This document shows, one piece after another, positions 13,797 through 21,914 of a stretch of 64,000 nucleotides of DNA. Origin of the DNA: a virus; the IMG/VR virus record IMGVR_UViG_3300045440_000165, positions 1-64,000 of that record; one strand, 5' to 3'. The position numbers and the translations under genes were made by a program. Numbering within the stretch: position 1 is the stretch's first letter; each line of letters begins with the position of its first letter. The notes under the pieces are model-generated. The model saw nothing but the letters and a program-made list of their open reading frames with translations. It was not told the DNA's origin and ran no database searches.

Positions 13797-14500
13797 ATAT
13801 TCGCCACAGTCTTAGCATACCATTTCCCTCCCCGTTGAGTTTTATTACCATGTAAATTTAACTCTTCAGCTATAGCATGAAAGCTCATCCCATCTTTACG
13901 CATACGAGAGATTGTAGGTTTCATGAACAATGCAAAATTATCAGCTTCTTGCTTATTAGCAATTACACTTTGCTTGTTAGCTTTATGAGCATGAGCGGCT
14001 ACAGTTGGAAGAGACATTCCTAATGGCTCCCCTCTGGCTTTCTTAGCAGCGAAAGCAGCTTTAGTCCTCTCACCAATCTTCCTACGCTCCTCTTCTGCAA
14101 AGGAAGCTCTCAATTGAATTTCTAGAGGAGATACATCTATCCCGCATTCAGCTACGATAAATTTGGCAGAGCCATATTTGGTAGAAGAGTCCATGAGATT
14201 GAATATAAAGCTAGCTTTCCTAGACAGCCTATCAATCTTAGAAATTAGAATAGAAGCTCCTATCTTCTGAGCATCTTTGAAAGCTTGCTTTAGTATGGGC
14301 CTTCTATCAAGATCATATTTACCAGATACTATTTCTACCCTAGTATCAATTATCTCAATACCGTGGTAGCTTGCAAAGCGCTTCATATCTTCTATTTGAG
14401 CTTCCACCCCTAATCCTGATTTCCCTTGCTCTGTAGTGGAAACACGAGCATAGGCTATTACTTGCTTGCAAGCTATAGCTTGTTTAGATATTGATTTCAT
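13781..14500 (-). CDS. Serine recombinase (resolvase/invertase family)
   Basis: The 239-residue protein has the resolvase N domain: YARVS with nucleophile Ser21 and Arg19, then KIDRLSR near residue 79 and the helix E segment FAEEERRKIGERTKAAFAAK near residue 134. A C-terminal helix-turn-helix region (about 200-239) ends in a segment resembling resolvase DNA-binding ends. The catalytic residues are all present. Resolvases of this kind resolve dimers, invert segments or, less often, integrate DNA. The adjacent palindromes are natural candidates for its site. It does not by itself prove lysogeny. Confidence 0.88.
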   Translation of the reverse strand: MKSISKQAIACKQVIAYARVSTTEQGKSGLGVEAQIEDMKRFASYHGIEIIDTRVEIVSGKYDLDRRPILKQAFKDAQKIGASILISKIDRLSRKASFIFNLMDSSTKYGSAKFIVAECGIDVSPLEIQLRASFAEEERRKIGERTKAAFAAKKARGEPLGMSLPTVAAHAHKANKQSVIANKQEADNFALFMKPTISRMRKDGMSFHAIAEELNLHGNKTQRGGKWYAKTVANITTRW

Positions 14501-14571
14501 GCATCCTCCAGAAAGTAATGAAATATAGTGTACAGGGATTAGGGGTAGTGTGCAATAATTTATTTAAAAAT

Positions 14572-14877
14572 TTATTTCTTTACCATTAGAGTGAAATATA
14601 TCTCTTCCTCTTTCGATGTCCAAGTCCTAAAAATCCCCTCTTTAGAATCAAATATAATACCAATACTATCTTCTAATTTAAATCCATATAACATATAAGG
14701 GGGTGTATTACTTGGCTGCAATAAATCACTACTTGTCAAGCTGCTACTAAAATCCCAATAATATAAAATCTCATCATCTTCCACAGATAGTTTATTCCTA
14801 ATTATCTCTATTAGAATATTTAATAACCCATAATCCACTTGTGGGTAATCATAGAATCTGTATTTTGCATTATGCAT
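14572..14877 (-). CDS. Hypothetical acidic protein
   Basis: The 101-residue product MHNAKYRFYDYPQVDYGLLN and onward is acidic and aromatic, with helical N half and beta-like C half. Ribosome site GGGAAAG is some distance upstream. The family is not recognised. Confidence 0.6.
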   Translation of the reverse strand: MHNAKYRFYDYPQVDYGLLNILIEIIRNKLSVEDDEILYYWDFSSSLTSSDLLQPSNTPPYMLYGFKLEDSIGIIFDSKEGIFRTWTSKEEEIYFTLMVKK

Positions 14878-14927
14878 TTAATACTTTCCCTTGATAAATA
14901 AATTAACACTTGCTTTTAATGAATAGC

Positions 14928-15125
14928 TTAATGCTTTGCATTAATGAATTCGCTAATAGCGGTCTCCGTAAGTGTGCAAATAGTCTTACAAAATAAATAA
15001 ATAGACATTACAGTAAATAACAATGTCACCATACTAATAGAGAATACTAATAATATCGTCATCTTTACTAGCTCGTATGGAAATAGTAATACTGAAGCTA
15101 TTGCACTACGTTTCTTCTTATACAT
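14928..15125 (-). CDS. Small membrane protein
   Basis: The 65-residue product begins with a basic MYKKKRSA and has a long hydrophobic stretch (about residues 8-48), enough for one or two membrane spans. Ribosome site AAAGGG. Function unknown. Confidence 0.6.
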   Translation of the reverse strand: MYKKKRSAIASVLLFPYELVKMTILLVFSISMVTLLFTVMSIYLFCKTICTLTETAISEFINAKH

Positions 15126-15128
15126 GTA

Positions 15129-15176
15129 ATACCCTTTTTAAAATATGTTTTTATTAAAAATACCCTTTTTAAAATA
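15129..15176. repeat. 17-bp direct repeat at a ribosome site
   Basis: ATACCCTTTTTAAAATA occurs at 15129-15145 and 15160-15176, between two leftward genes. The copy nearer the membrane gene supplies its AAAGGG site, so this is probably a local duplication of a leader. Confidence 0.7.
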
Positions 15177-15181
15177 AATTT

Positions 15182-15400
15182 TCATTTAGGAACAAAATAA
15201 CTAATTTTCAAATAACTATCCACCACCCTACTAAAGTCAGCTAAAAGCTCTTCTGGTGTTTTCCCTATATACATTACAACATCTTCTATCCCTTGCACAT
15301 GTCCAAATAGCATATTACGGTAGAAACACACTTTGATATTTCCTTTGAATCCTTTGTAATACAGAGTTTGCCCTGAAGTCAGTGTATCGCTATTAGTCAT
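15182..15400 (-). CDS. HicB-like protein without a HicA partner
   Basis: Residues about 14-65 match the HicB antitoxin core: YKGFKGNIKVCFYRNMLFGH, a GIEDVVMYIG strand and TPEELLADFSRVVDSYL helix. At 72 residues it lacks the C-terminal DNA-binding part of full HicB. No HicA-like toxin lies nearby. It overlaps the upstream gene by ATGA. It may counter a host HicA toxin or be a repurposed HicB fold; both are inference. Confidence 0.7.
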   Translation of the reverse strand: MTNSDTLTSGQTLYYKGFKGNIKVCFYRNMLFGHVQGIEDVVMYIGKTPEELLADFSRVVDSYLKISYFVPK

Positions 15401-15756
15401 TCTCTATCTCCATAAATTGCAACTTTAATTAGCTTAGAAACAAATAGATAAGCTTCTTGATAGTCTAAGTAGCTTACATCCCCATACTCATCTATATCCC
15501 CACTTATAAACCCTCCATGCACCAATGGGCTAAATAAATCATACTCCCAGTCAGAATTACCAAAGGGGCGTCTACCGCTAAAACTTTCTTTCGTATCCCA
15601 CAGCTTATCTAGTAACATGAACAGGTAGTCTCTGATAGATATTTCATCATCTGCTGCATCACAATAGAATCGTACATTTAATGCAGCTTCATATTTATTA
15701 TCTGTCTCTAGTTCTACAAGCGGGGTGTATTGCACACCATCAATCATTATTTGCAT
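15397..15756 (-). CDS. Hypothetical conserved phage protein
   Basis: ATG at 15756 is chosen because AAGGAG lies 4 bases upstream; a 31-codon longer frame exists but has a weaker site. The 119-residue product starts MQIMIDGVQYTPLVE and contains SGRRPFGNSDWEYDL and GDIDEYGDVSYLD, a pattern I recall from small phage proteins of unknown role. It is coupled to the HicB-like gene. Confidence 0.65.
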   Translation of the reverse strand: MQIMIDGVQYTPLVELETDNKYEAALNVRFYCDAADDEISIRDYLFMLLDKLWDTKESFSGRRPFGNSDWEYDLFSPLVHGGFISGDIDEYGDVSYLDYQEAYLFVSKLIKVAIYGDRE

Positions 15757-15916
15757 ATAGTGCTCCTTGCATAAGATGCTCCTTAAGTAATTAGAATACA
15801 CTTCATTGTTTCCCTTATATCCTAAACAATAGCTAAATTGTTCTTTCATATAACATACTTTCCGCTATACACCGAATAATTAAGAAGGGAGCCGAAGAAT
15901 CCCCTTACAGTAGATT

Positions 15917-16150
15917 CTAGTATGGAAGATACTCCCATTGATAATCTATCATAATTTGTTTTATCTTGCTAATAACATATTCTTCATCTTGCGTATAATA
16001 GAATGTTAATAGCTCCTTGTGTAACTTATCTGTAGGATCAATATCTCGTAAATAAGTATTATAAAAGAATTGTCCTAATCTAAGCTGTGCAGGTTTGATG
16101 CTGCGTAGTGCTACAATGAATTCCTCTAGTGACATAGGGCCTTGTATCAT
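15917..16150 (-). CDS. Hypothetical protein
   Basis: ATG at 16150 with AGAGG nine bases upstream is preferred to an in-frame GTG at 16159. The 77-residue product (MIQGPMSLEEFIVALRSIKP) is helical. The family is not recognised. Confidence 0.55.
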   Translation of the reverse strand: MIQGPMSLEEFIVALRSIKPAQLRLGQFFYNTYLRDIDPTDKLHKELLTFYYTQDEEYVISKIKQIMIDYQWEYLPY

Positions 16151-16152
16151 AA

Positions 16153-16431
16153 TCACCAACCTCTGGGACTAAGATATACTCTAGCATCTTGCCCTGTAAT
16201 TCTCTTGAATTTACATTTCAATGCTTCAATTACATCAAGATCAATATTAATTTCTGTAGCACAGAAATCTCCACTACTCTCGTAAGTAAATCCAGCAATA
16301 GCATCATCTTCTCCGTCACCATCGTAATAGGGGGAACATACATCTAGTTCCTCATCCTCAATCAAATCTTGATGTGTTACTTCTCCGCGAGGAAGTCCCA
16401 CCATAATGCTGGCTGCGTAACATACTCCCAT
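16153..16431 (-). CDS. Hypothetical acidic protein
   Basis: 92 residues, starting MGVCYAASIMVGLPRGEVTH after AAAGGAAA; acidic middle (YYDGDGEDDAIAGF). Family not recognised. It lies just downstream of the phosphoesterase gene. Confidence 0.55.
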   Translation of the reverse strand: MGVCYAASIMVGLPRGEVTHQDLIEDEELDVCSPYYDGDGEDDAIAGFTYESSGDFCATEINIDLDVIEALKCKFKRITGQDARVYLSPRGW

Positions 16432-16445
16432 TATATTTCCTTTAA

Positions 16446-16955
16446 TTATTTATTGATCATTATTTCATGTACATCTTCCAGCGTTAATAGCTTCTTATGT
16501 ACATCCCATCCTACATCCAAACATTTCCCTGTAACACCACTATCTCTACCATGACAATGTCCATGTAACGAATATGAGCCATAGTGCTTCCTATTCCAGC
16601 TTGCAATAGGGAAATGAAACATACACACATGCTGCTTATCTGAAGTAGGAGTTTTAAAAGGTTTTTCTAGGTATAAATGAAACTCTGATACTTCTTTCTT
16701 CAGTTCCTCGTTAAATTTATCATGATTCCCTTTAACGAATATCTTACTACCATTCAATGTACGAAGTAAGTGCAACGTAGTGTCTGTCTTATGGAAACTA
16801 AAATCTCCTAAAATATACACCATATCTGAAGGAGCTACTTGAGAATTCCATGTAGCTTTCATATGTGCATCCATTGCAGGAGTATCTGGAAAGCCCCTCA
16901 TTTCCGCCATAGCTCGATGACCAAAATGTAAATCTGAAGTAAAGAAGATTGTCAT
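16446..16955 (-). CDS. Calcineurin-like metallophosphoesterase
   Basis: All family motifs are visible in 169 residues: TSDLHFGH (Asp8, His10), GDF (50-52), GNHDK (76-80), His114 in FHFP, and HGHCHG (131-136). These bind two metal ions. Short phage enzymes of this class hydrolyse phosphomonoesters or diesters, for example of cyclic nucleotides or RNA ends; the substrate here is unknown. It precedes the zinc-binding 106-residue protein gene in the same operon. Confidence 0.9.
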   Translation of the reverse strand: MTIFFTSDLHFGHRAMAEMRGFPDTPAMDAHMKATWNSQVAPSDMVYILGDFSFHKTDTTLHLLRTLNGSKIFVKGNHDKFNEELKKEVSEFHLYLEKPFKTPTSDKQHVCMFHFPIASWNRKHYGSYSLHGHCHGRDSGVTGKCLDVGWDVHKKLLTLEDVHEIMINK

Positions 16956-16959
16956 AATT

Positions 16960-17280
16960 TTATAAACCTACAAAACGTAGCATACATGCATCGCTACACA
17001 GTGCATATCTTCCGTGCGTAATTGCATCCTCTTCTAGCACTCTGCTTCCACAGTTATCACATGTGCATACCCCATTAAATTCTGTATACACTCCATCCCC
17101 TTTAGACGGGAATTGATCTTTAGTAGCATCTACAATAGTACCATCAATTTTCTCACACCACCAATGTTGCTGATCACCCCAGATATAGTCGAAATAAATA
17201 CCCCGAACTAACCGTAGCGATGCATCCTTGGAGCAAAGTTCTTCTGATATTTCTTTACACTTCCCTCTTAGTGGGTGCAT
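16960..17280 (-). CDS. Conserved phage zinc-binding protein
   Basis: The 106-residue product starts MHPLRGKCKEISEELC, has IWGDQQHWWCEKIDGTIVDA in the middle and a C-terminal CDNCG / LCSDAC zinc-finger-like pair. The MHPLRGKCKE start and the HWW...DGTIVDAT..QFPSKG block recur in unknown phage proteins. Role unknown; zinc binding is inferred from the cysteines. Confidence 0.75.
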   Translation of the reverse strand: MHPLRGKCKEISEELCSKDASLRLVRGIYFDYIWGDQQHWWCEKIDGTIVDATKDQFPSKGDGVYTEFNGVCTCDNCGSRVLEEDAITHGRYALCSDACMLRFVGL

Positions 17281-17346
17281 ATTTTATTCCATTAGAGTGT
17301 TAAAAAGGCAGGCACTTAAGCCCACCTAGTGTTATGCAAGAGCATG

Positions 17347-18060
17347 TCAATGTAGGTCAGTCTTCTTTTTCCTACGCACAGGTTTTTTAGCAATAGAATT
17401 ATTATCCGTAGGATTATTCTCCACAGGTTTAATACTATCCAAAGCCTCTTCCTCTCCCGCCATTTCTTCAATAATAGAAGCTACAAGTTCTTTCCTAGCT
17501 TCCTCTCGTTTATCATACCTTTTATCAAACTCATCTTTCCCCATGTAGAAGTCTTTCCCTGAAAGCATAGCTGATATTTCATGCTCTGTAAAGAAATCTT
17601 TATACATTTCATGGATAATAGCCTTACTAGCTTTTAGTGTATGCGCTACATGACTCTCTACGCTGCTACCAGCACCACCACTACCAAAAGACACTTGGTG
17701 GAACATTAGAGTGATATAAGGGTTGACATACACTTCATCTGCAGCCATGAGTAAGAATGTACCAGCGCTAGCAACATCACTAACAGCATGTACTCCTACA
17801 ATAGCTTTAGTACGTCGCATAGAGTTTAATAACGGTAGGATAGCATGTAAAGCCCCCCCGTTAGTGGAAAGTTTAATATCCATAAAATCTCCCTCACTTG
17901 CAGCATCTAGTACAGTTACAATATCTTCGAATTGTCTTACACTCTCGAAGTCTTCATCAATAGACACTTTATAGGTCATATTGTTAGCTGTGCCAGACAC
18001 TTGAAATGGCTCAGGTTTATTGCTAAGAGCTTCCAACCATTCTTCTGAAAATTTACTCAT
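17347..18060 (-). CDS. ClpP-like serine protease
   Basis: ATG at 18060 is preferred, since AAAGGAG lies 5 bases upstream; a GTG two codons earlier sits inside that site. In the 237-residue product the ClpP/crotonase core covers about residues 30-190: STNGG (oxyanion loop, 65-69), Ser98 in VASAGTF and His121 in LMFHQVSF. The end is a basic tail (PVRRKKKTD). It lies far from the head genes and beside the PhoH-like gene, so it is more likely a processing or turnover protease than the capsid one, which is encoded at 28487-29341. Confidence 0.85.
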   Translation of the reverse strand: MSKFSEEWLEALSNKPEPFQVSGTANNMTYKVSIDEDFESVRQFEDIVTVLDAASEGDFMDIKLSTNGGALHAILPLLNSMRRTKAIVGVHAVSDVASAGTFLLMAADEVYVNPYITLMFHQVSFGSGGAGSSVESHVAHTLKASKAIIHEMYKDFFTEHEISAMLSGKDFYMGKDEFDKRYDKREEARKELVASIIEEMAGEEEALDSIKPVENNPTDNNSIAKKPVRRKKKTDLH

Positions 18061-18109
18061 GCCCACTCCTTTGGTTATATATAATTTTATTAAGGTTAGT
18101 ATAACAATA

Positions 18110-18922
18110 TTATTGGTGGTAGTATAGCTTTACAATAGCCTTACAAAACCCGCTTCGTAGAATATCATCCGGTGTGAAATGCACCACTCCCACACTATCT
18201 TCCAAGCTATCAAGATCACCATCATCTAAATAATCTGGGCAATCTTCAAGAGCCTTACTGATCATTTTAAAGGTACTATCCAATCCGCTACTCTGCCCTT
18301 TATTCACTTGCCTAGTGTCTCCAGTGATAATTAGCTGGCATCCATCCCCGATACGAGATAGTAGTGTTTCATACTCCTCCTCTGTAAGCCCCTGCCCTTC
18401 TTCTAGGATTACTAAAGTATTTTCATAAGATTGCCCACGGATGAATTCAAAAGCTCTAGTAACAATAATTTCTTTATGTTGGCAATAGGAAAGATAGCCA
18501 GCTCCTAAGAATTTCCTAAAATGATCCATAGTTTGTACAAAGAAAGGTGCAAGCTTCTCTTGTTCATTACCAGTAAGCAACCCGATAGTTTTACCATTAA
18601 GTACATTAGGTCTGATCAACACTACTTGATCTACTTTCTTTTGCTTAAGTTGAGAAGAAGCCCAGAAAGCTGCAATAAGACTCTTCCCTGTTCCGGCAGA
18701 TCCTATCAATGCCACCACTTGCTTACCAGCGCGAAGGTAGGCTAGTGCTAATTTCTGATTCTGAGTTTTAGCATCAAACTTAGGCATATTAGGTTGCACT
18801 TGCTCTGCAAATACAGTGAGTCCTCCGTTGCTATCAAACTTTGGCTTTTGTATAGGCTTCTCTCCTTCAACAATTTTATTATTACGAGTTTTGCGTACAT
18901 GCCTTGTTGCAGATTTTGACAT
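18110..18922 (-). CDS. phoH: PhoH-like ATPase
   Basis: The 270-residue protein has the PhoH layout: basic tail (1-50), Walker A GSAGTGKS (74-81), RPNV segment (104-107), Walker B LVILEEGQG (170-178) and a TGDTRQ motif near residue 200. PhoH proteins are P-loop ATPases related to helicase domain I and common in aquatic phages; RNA metabolism is the usual guess. GAGGA is the ribosome site. It overlaps the 54-residue coiled-coil gene. Confidence 0.9.
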   Translation of the reverse strand: MSKSATRHVRKTRNNKIVEGEKPIQKPKFDSNGGLTVFAEQVQPNMPKFDAKTQNQKLALAYLRAGKQVVALIGSAGTGKSLIAAFWASSQLKQKKVDQVVLIRPNVLNGKTIGLLTGNEQEKLAPFFVQTMDHFRKFLGAGYLSYCQHKEIIVTRAFEFIRGQSYENTLVILEEGQGLTEEEYETLLSRIGDGCQLIITGDTRQVNKGQSSGLDSTFKMISKALEDCPDYLDDGDLDSLEDSVGVVHFTPDDILRSGFCKAIVKLYYHQ

Positions 18923-19046
18923 TGTCTTCCTCGGTTATAGTTCTAAGTTCATTAATATATCGCTCTAAGTCACGTATCTTCAATTCACAGTCTCTTATCT
19001 TATCTTGCAACCTCCTAATAACGCGTTCTTCGTTAGTTGAAAACAT
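18882..19046 (-). CDS. Small coiled-coil protein, 54 residues
   Basis: ATG at 19046 with AAAGGA upstream; stop at 18882, inside the start of the PhoH-like gene (41-base overlap in another frame). The product MFSTNEERVIRRLQDKIRDC and onward is a charged amphipathic helix. Overlap lowers certainty, but the ribosome site and heptads support it. Confidence 0.5.
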   Translation of the reverse strand: MFSTNEERVIRRLQDKIRDCELKIRDLERYINELRTITEEDNVKICNKACTQNS

Positions 19047-19088
19047 CTCTATCCTTTATTATTTGTATGCACAATTGAATGAGCTACA

Positions 19089-19304
19089 TTACTTGCGTTT
19101 ATAATTGTCACAAACATCCCGCACGTTGGTTACAGGTATTTTGCCTACTAGAGTCATATACGTTTCCTTATGGGAAGTGATGCAAGTAAAGTCTTCTTTC
19201 CGCAAGGTGATAGTGGGAGAATTAGCTGTAGCAACTGCTAAATAGATAAGAAAAACTATAAGACTACCTATCAGTGTAGCTATAGCTTTTTTTATGAAGC
19301 ACAT
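19089..19304 (-). CDS. Small membrane-anchored protein
   Basis: ATG at 19304 (MCFIKKAIATLIGSLIVFLI) follows GAGGTG and is preferred to a longer start that overlaps upstream. The 71-residue product has a basic start, one span at about residues 7-27 and a soluble end with two Cys, probably periplasmic. Function unknown. Confidence 0.55.
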   Translation of the reverse strand: MCFIKKAIATLIGSLIVFLIYLAVATANSPTITLRKEDFTCITSHKETYMTLVGKIPVTNVRDVCDNYKRK

Positions 19305-19305
19305 A

Positions 19306-19515
19306 CTACACCTCAAGCCACACAACATCAGTCGATAGAATCACTTCCCGCGTTTTAAAAGGAGTAGTAATTTCTAAAGTCACCACCTTATCTTCCTCAT
19401 TAACAAACTTAAATCCATTTATGTGCCCATACTCTCCCCATTTAGTGCCGACTACTGTTCCTATCTTTAGCTTCCAAACTGGTACTCTTGCATTGAACAT
19501 TGTTACGATCATCAC
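19306..19515 (-). CDS. Hypothetical small beta-rich protein
   Basis: The 69-residue product contains KIGTVVGTKWGEYGHINGF and alternating hydrophobic strands, as in a small barrel. AAAGGA precedes the ATG. It overlaps the upstream gene by 74 bases in another frame. Family not recognised. Confidence 0.5.
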   Translation of the reverse strand: MMIVTMFNARVPVWKLKIGTVVGTKWGEYGHINGFKFVNEEDKVVTLEITTPFKTREVILSTDVVWLEV

Positions 19516-19717
19516 ATTCCTTTAAAGCGTTAATAAATTTCCTACCTCTGACAGCATACAAAACTTGAGTTAAGTCTGCTACTTCGGGCATATCCCCTGT
19601 TAGCAAAGCATTTAGACATGAGTGAACATAATCCAACTCACCTTTATACCAAGCCAACTCTTTCTCCAGATCCACTACCCTACCTTTTAATGTTACTAAG
19701 TATTCTGTTTCTGCCAT
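19442..19717 (-). CDS. Hypothetical coiled-coil protein
   Basis: A 91-residue product; MAETEYLVTLKGRVVDLEKE begins a helical hairpin-like region. Weak ribosome site (AAGCGAAG). It follows the 62-residue gene by two bases. The family is not recognised. Confidence 0.5.
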   Translation of the reverse strand: MAETEYLVTLKGRVVDLEKELAWYKGELDYVHSCLNALLTGDMPEVADLTQVLYAVRGRKFINALKECDDRNNVQCKSTSLEAKDRNSSRH

Positions 19718-19719
19718 AC

Positions 19720-19908
19720 TTATTTCTTCGCTTTAGGTTTACTAGCACTCTCTTCCACTTCTTTCACCATATAGATGCAATATTGAAATCCCATTTGAAA
19801 CGGAGCTTCTTTCGGATCAAGAATATACCCATCTTTGGCATAGCTTACAGCTTGCATTACAGCAACTTCCCATGATGGCTCTAGGATCGTAATATTATTA
19901 TTTGTCAT
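19720..19908 (-). CDS. Hypothetical small protein
   Basis: 62 residues: MTNNNITILEPSWEVAVMQA and onward, ending in an acidic-basic tail (EEVEESASKPKAKK, approximate). AAGGAAT is the ribosome site. The family is not recognised. Confidence 0.55.
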   Translation of the reverse strand: MTNNNITILEPSWEVAVMQAVSYAKDGYILDPKEAPFQMGFQYCIYMVKEVEESASKPKAKK

Positions 19909-19955
19909 ACGTTTTATTCCTTATAAATTAAATATTTTAAATTGCATATTTTAAA

Positions 19956-20090
19956 TTACATACTTAGCGGGTCGTTATCATCAATTTCAAATCCTGCTCG
20001 CATTGTGGCAGATTCTAAATCAACATATCCGGTGTCTTCGTAGTGAAGGTATTCTTCGGAATCTTGGTATTCTAGGGTGCTATTACTCAT
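19956..20090 (-). CDS. Small acidic protein, 44 residues
   Basis: ATG at 20090 with GGAGAG upstream, overlapping the end of the previous gene by 8 bases; stop at 19956. The product MSNSTLEYQDSEEYLHYEDT and onward is strongly acidic, as seen in small phage inhibitors that mimic DNA or bind basic surfaces (analogy only). Confidence 0.5.
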   Translation of the reverse strand: MSNSTLEYQDSEEYLHYEDTGYVDLESATMRAGFEIDDNDPLSM

Positions 20091-20310
20091 CATCTCTCCA
20101 GTAGTTTTGTAAATCAATATAATACACTTCGTTAATAAAGTCTAGATAGCTATCTAAGATATTATGTAGTTCCTCCCGCTTGGTTAAAATTTCATTAGTG
20201 TTAGCTATTTGACAAGCTACTTCAAACAGGCCGATAGTATTAAGCATCTTCTTTTCTGTAGCTTTTACATTTAGTGCCGCGTATTTACGCTTAGTGTCAG
20301 GGGATGTCAT
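20083..20310 (-). CDS. Hypothetical helical protein
   Basis: 75 residues, MTSPDTKRKYAALNVKATEK and onward, mostly helical. It is the first gene of the leftward operon behind promoter 20358-20386. The family is not recognised. Confidence 0.6.
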   Translation of the reverse strand: MTSPDTKRKYAALNVKATEKKMLNTIGLFEVACQIANTNEILTKREELHNILDSYLDFINEVYYIDLQNYWRDDE

Positions 20311-20357
20311 TTAGCTCTCTTTGGGTTATTGCACTTTGTGTACGGCACATGCTTTCT

Positions 20358-20386
20358 ATAGTATATGAGGGGTTTTATAAAGTCAA
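20358..20386 (-). promoter_or_regulatory. Leftward sigma70-type promoter
   Basis: On the minus strand TTGACT (20386-20381), 17-base spacer and TACTAT (20363-20358). It would drive the genes from 20310 down to the recombinase. Confidence 0.75.
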
Positions 20387-20415
20387 GCGATTATTTTAGG
20401 AAGATTATTACAAAG

Positions 20416-20444
20416 TTGACAAATAATACTTGACATGTTAGTAT
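20416..20444 (+). promoter_or_regulatory. Rightward sigma70-type promoter of the virion block
   Basis: TTGACA (20416-20421), 17-base spacer ending TGT, TAGTAT (20439-20444): an extended -10. A second TTGACA at 20430-20435 is followed by TATTCT at 15 bases. Drives the block from 20567. Confidence 0.75.
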
Positions 20445-20566
20445 CCCTAGTATTCTAAGTGTACGTTTTACAGGTAACTCCTAAATTTAACGACGCTAAG
20501 TGTGCTTTAAATACTACAGATAATGGTATCTCGGTAGTATTGTTATAACAAATACAAGGAGAAATA

Positions 20567-21025
20567 ATGGCTCGCGGTGATGTAAAACTTTTTGCAGAAT
20601 TCATATTAAAATCTAAAGCTGGTACGGGATTCAATTTAACTTCCGACACGCTTAAACTAGGTATTGTGGGCAACGGTGTTACACCTTCCGTTTCAACTAC
20701 AGATCCACGTTGGGGTGTTGGTGGTACAACAGATTTTTCAGCTCAACAGGTGGCTACAGGTACAGCCTACACAGGCCCTGTCACACTTACTAGCGTTGGC
20801 TATACACGTTCCAGTGGTGTGAACACAATAACAGCAGCAAATATTACCATATCTCAAGATGCCTCTGGTTTTACCACAGGGTATTGGGGTATTTTATACA
20901 ACGATACTGTTGCAGGTAAATTTGCAATTGGTTTTGTCGATTTAGGCGGCCCCGTATCCATCGTTGGTGGCGCACTAAACATCAACTGGAATGCTTCAGG
21001 TATTGCAACTGAGACAGCGAGTTAA
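20567..21025 (+). CDS. Phage virion-associated protein
   Basis: The 152-residue product MARGDVKLFAEFILKSKAGT and onward is beta-rich with many Thr, Ser and Gly, ending in GGALNINWNASGI. I recall this type as small structural or tail-tip proteins next to fibre genes. An AAGGAG site precedes the ATG. The exact role is unknown. Confidence 0.65.
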   Translation: MARGDVKLFAEFILKSKAGTGFNLTSDTLKLGIVGNGVTPSVSTTDPRWGVGGTTDFSAQQVATGTAYTGPVTLTSVGYTRSSGVNTITAANITISQDASGFTTGYWGILYNDTVAGKFAIGFVDLGGPVSIVGGALNINWNASGIATETAS

Positions 21026-21027
21026 TT

Positions 21028-21912
21028 ATGTTAGCTAACTGGGTTAAAGAAACTAGCACTACAACAGGCACTGGCACTTTGACACTAACATCGGTGCCGG
21101 GATTTCCACGCTTCAGCGAAGCATTTGCGGTTAATGAGCTTGTAAATTACGCAATATTAACTGACGATTCTCCCCCTAAACCATTGGAGTGGGGTATTGG
21201 TACTATCGGTGCAAGTAACACCTTGGCACGTTCTGTTGTTCTTGGCACTTATGCTGGTAGTGTATTAGAGACGGGATCTCCTACAGCAGTAAGTTTATCT
21301 GCTGGTACTTATAATATTATTTGTACTCAGGTAATGGGTAGCACAGTACCGGGAATTATCGGTGTAGACTCTACTAACGGTAGCGGTGGCATTCTCGTCC
21401 CGTTTCCGTGGATGACGTCAGGTAGTGCTGGCGGATTAGGCACAACTGCTGATAGACTTTATTTGTGCAACTTTAGGGTTAGTACACCGCGTAAGATTAC
21501 AAGTATAAAAATGCGCGTGGGAATTAGCATAACAGGCAATTGTAGGATGGGTATTTACAAAGTTAAAACTGATGGTACTGCGGGTGAGCTTCTATATTCA
21601 TCTGAGGATATATCCACTACAGCGGGCGGTGTTATTTCATGGACTTTTTCTCCTGCTAAGATTTTACCTCCGGGTTGGTACTATTTTGGTTTTGCACCAA
21701 AGGGTATCGCTCCTAACATGAACGTGTTTTCTTACAATGCTACTTATTCAGCCGAAACATTGGTTGGTACAGATTCTACAGCGGTGCAAGGGATTATTTA
21801 TAAATATGCAGCCCTTTCAGGTGGATGGACAACTTTACCAAATCCTGCACCTACTAGCCTAACGGCTGTGAATAACTCAGCCCCTCCAGCATTTGGCTTG
21901 ACGTTAGGATAA
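21028..21912 (+). CDS. Tail-fibre-type structural protein
   Basis: The first 100 residues (TLTLTSVPGFPRFSEAF, EWGIGTIGASNTLARS, SLSAGTYNIICTQV) form a module seen at the start of various phage tail proteins. The C half (about 150-290) looks like a separate beta-sandwich, possibly sugar-binding. The ATG follows the previous stop by two bases. Role in adsorption is inferred. Confidence 0.65.
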   Translation: MLANWVKETSTTTGTGTLTLTSVPGFPRFSEAFAVNELVNYAILTDDSPPKPLEWGIGTIGASNTLARSVVLGTYAGSVLETGSPTAVSLSAGTYNIICTQVMGSTVPGIIGVDSTNGSGGILVPFPWMTSGSAGGLGTTADRLYLCNFRVSTPRKITSIKMRVGISITGNCRMGIYKVKTDGTAGELLYSSEDISTTAGGVISWTFSPAKILPPGWYYFGFAPKGIAPNMNVFSYNATYSAETLVGTDSTAVQGIIYKYAALSGGWTTLPNPAPTSLTAVNNSAPPAFGLTLG

Positions 21913-21914
21913 TC

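Noticed and set aside
13781-14500. Serine recombinase as proof of a temperate phage
   Set aside because: It is of small resolvase type, and I find no repressor, excisionase or attachment core; lysogeny is not supported.
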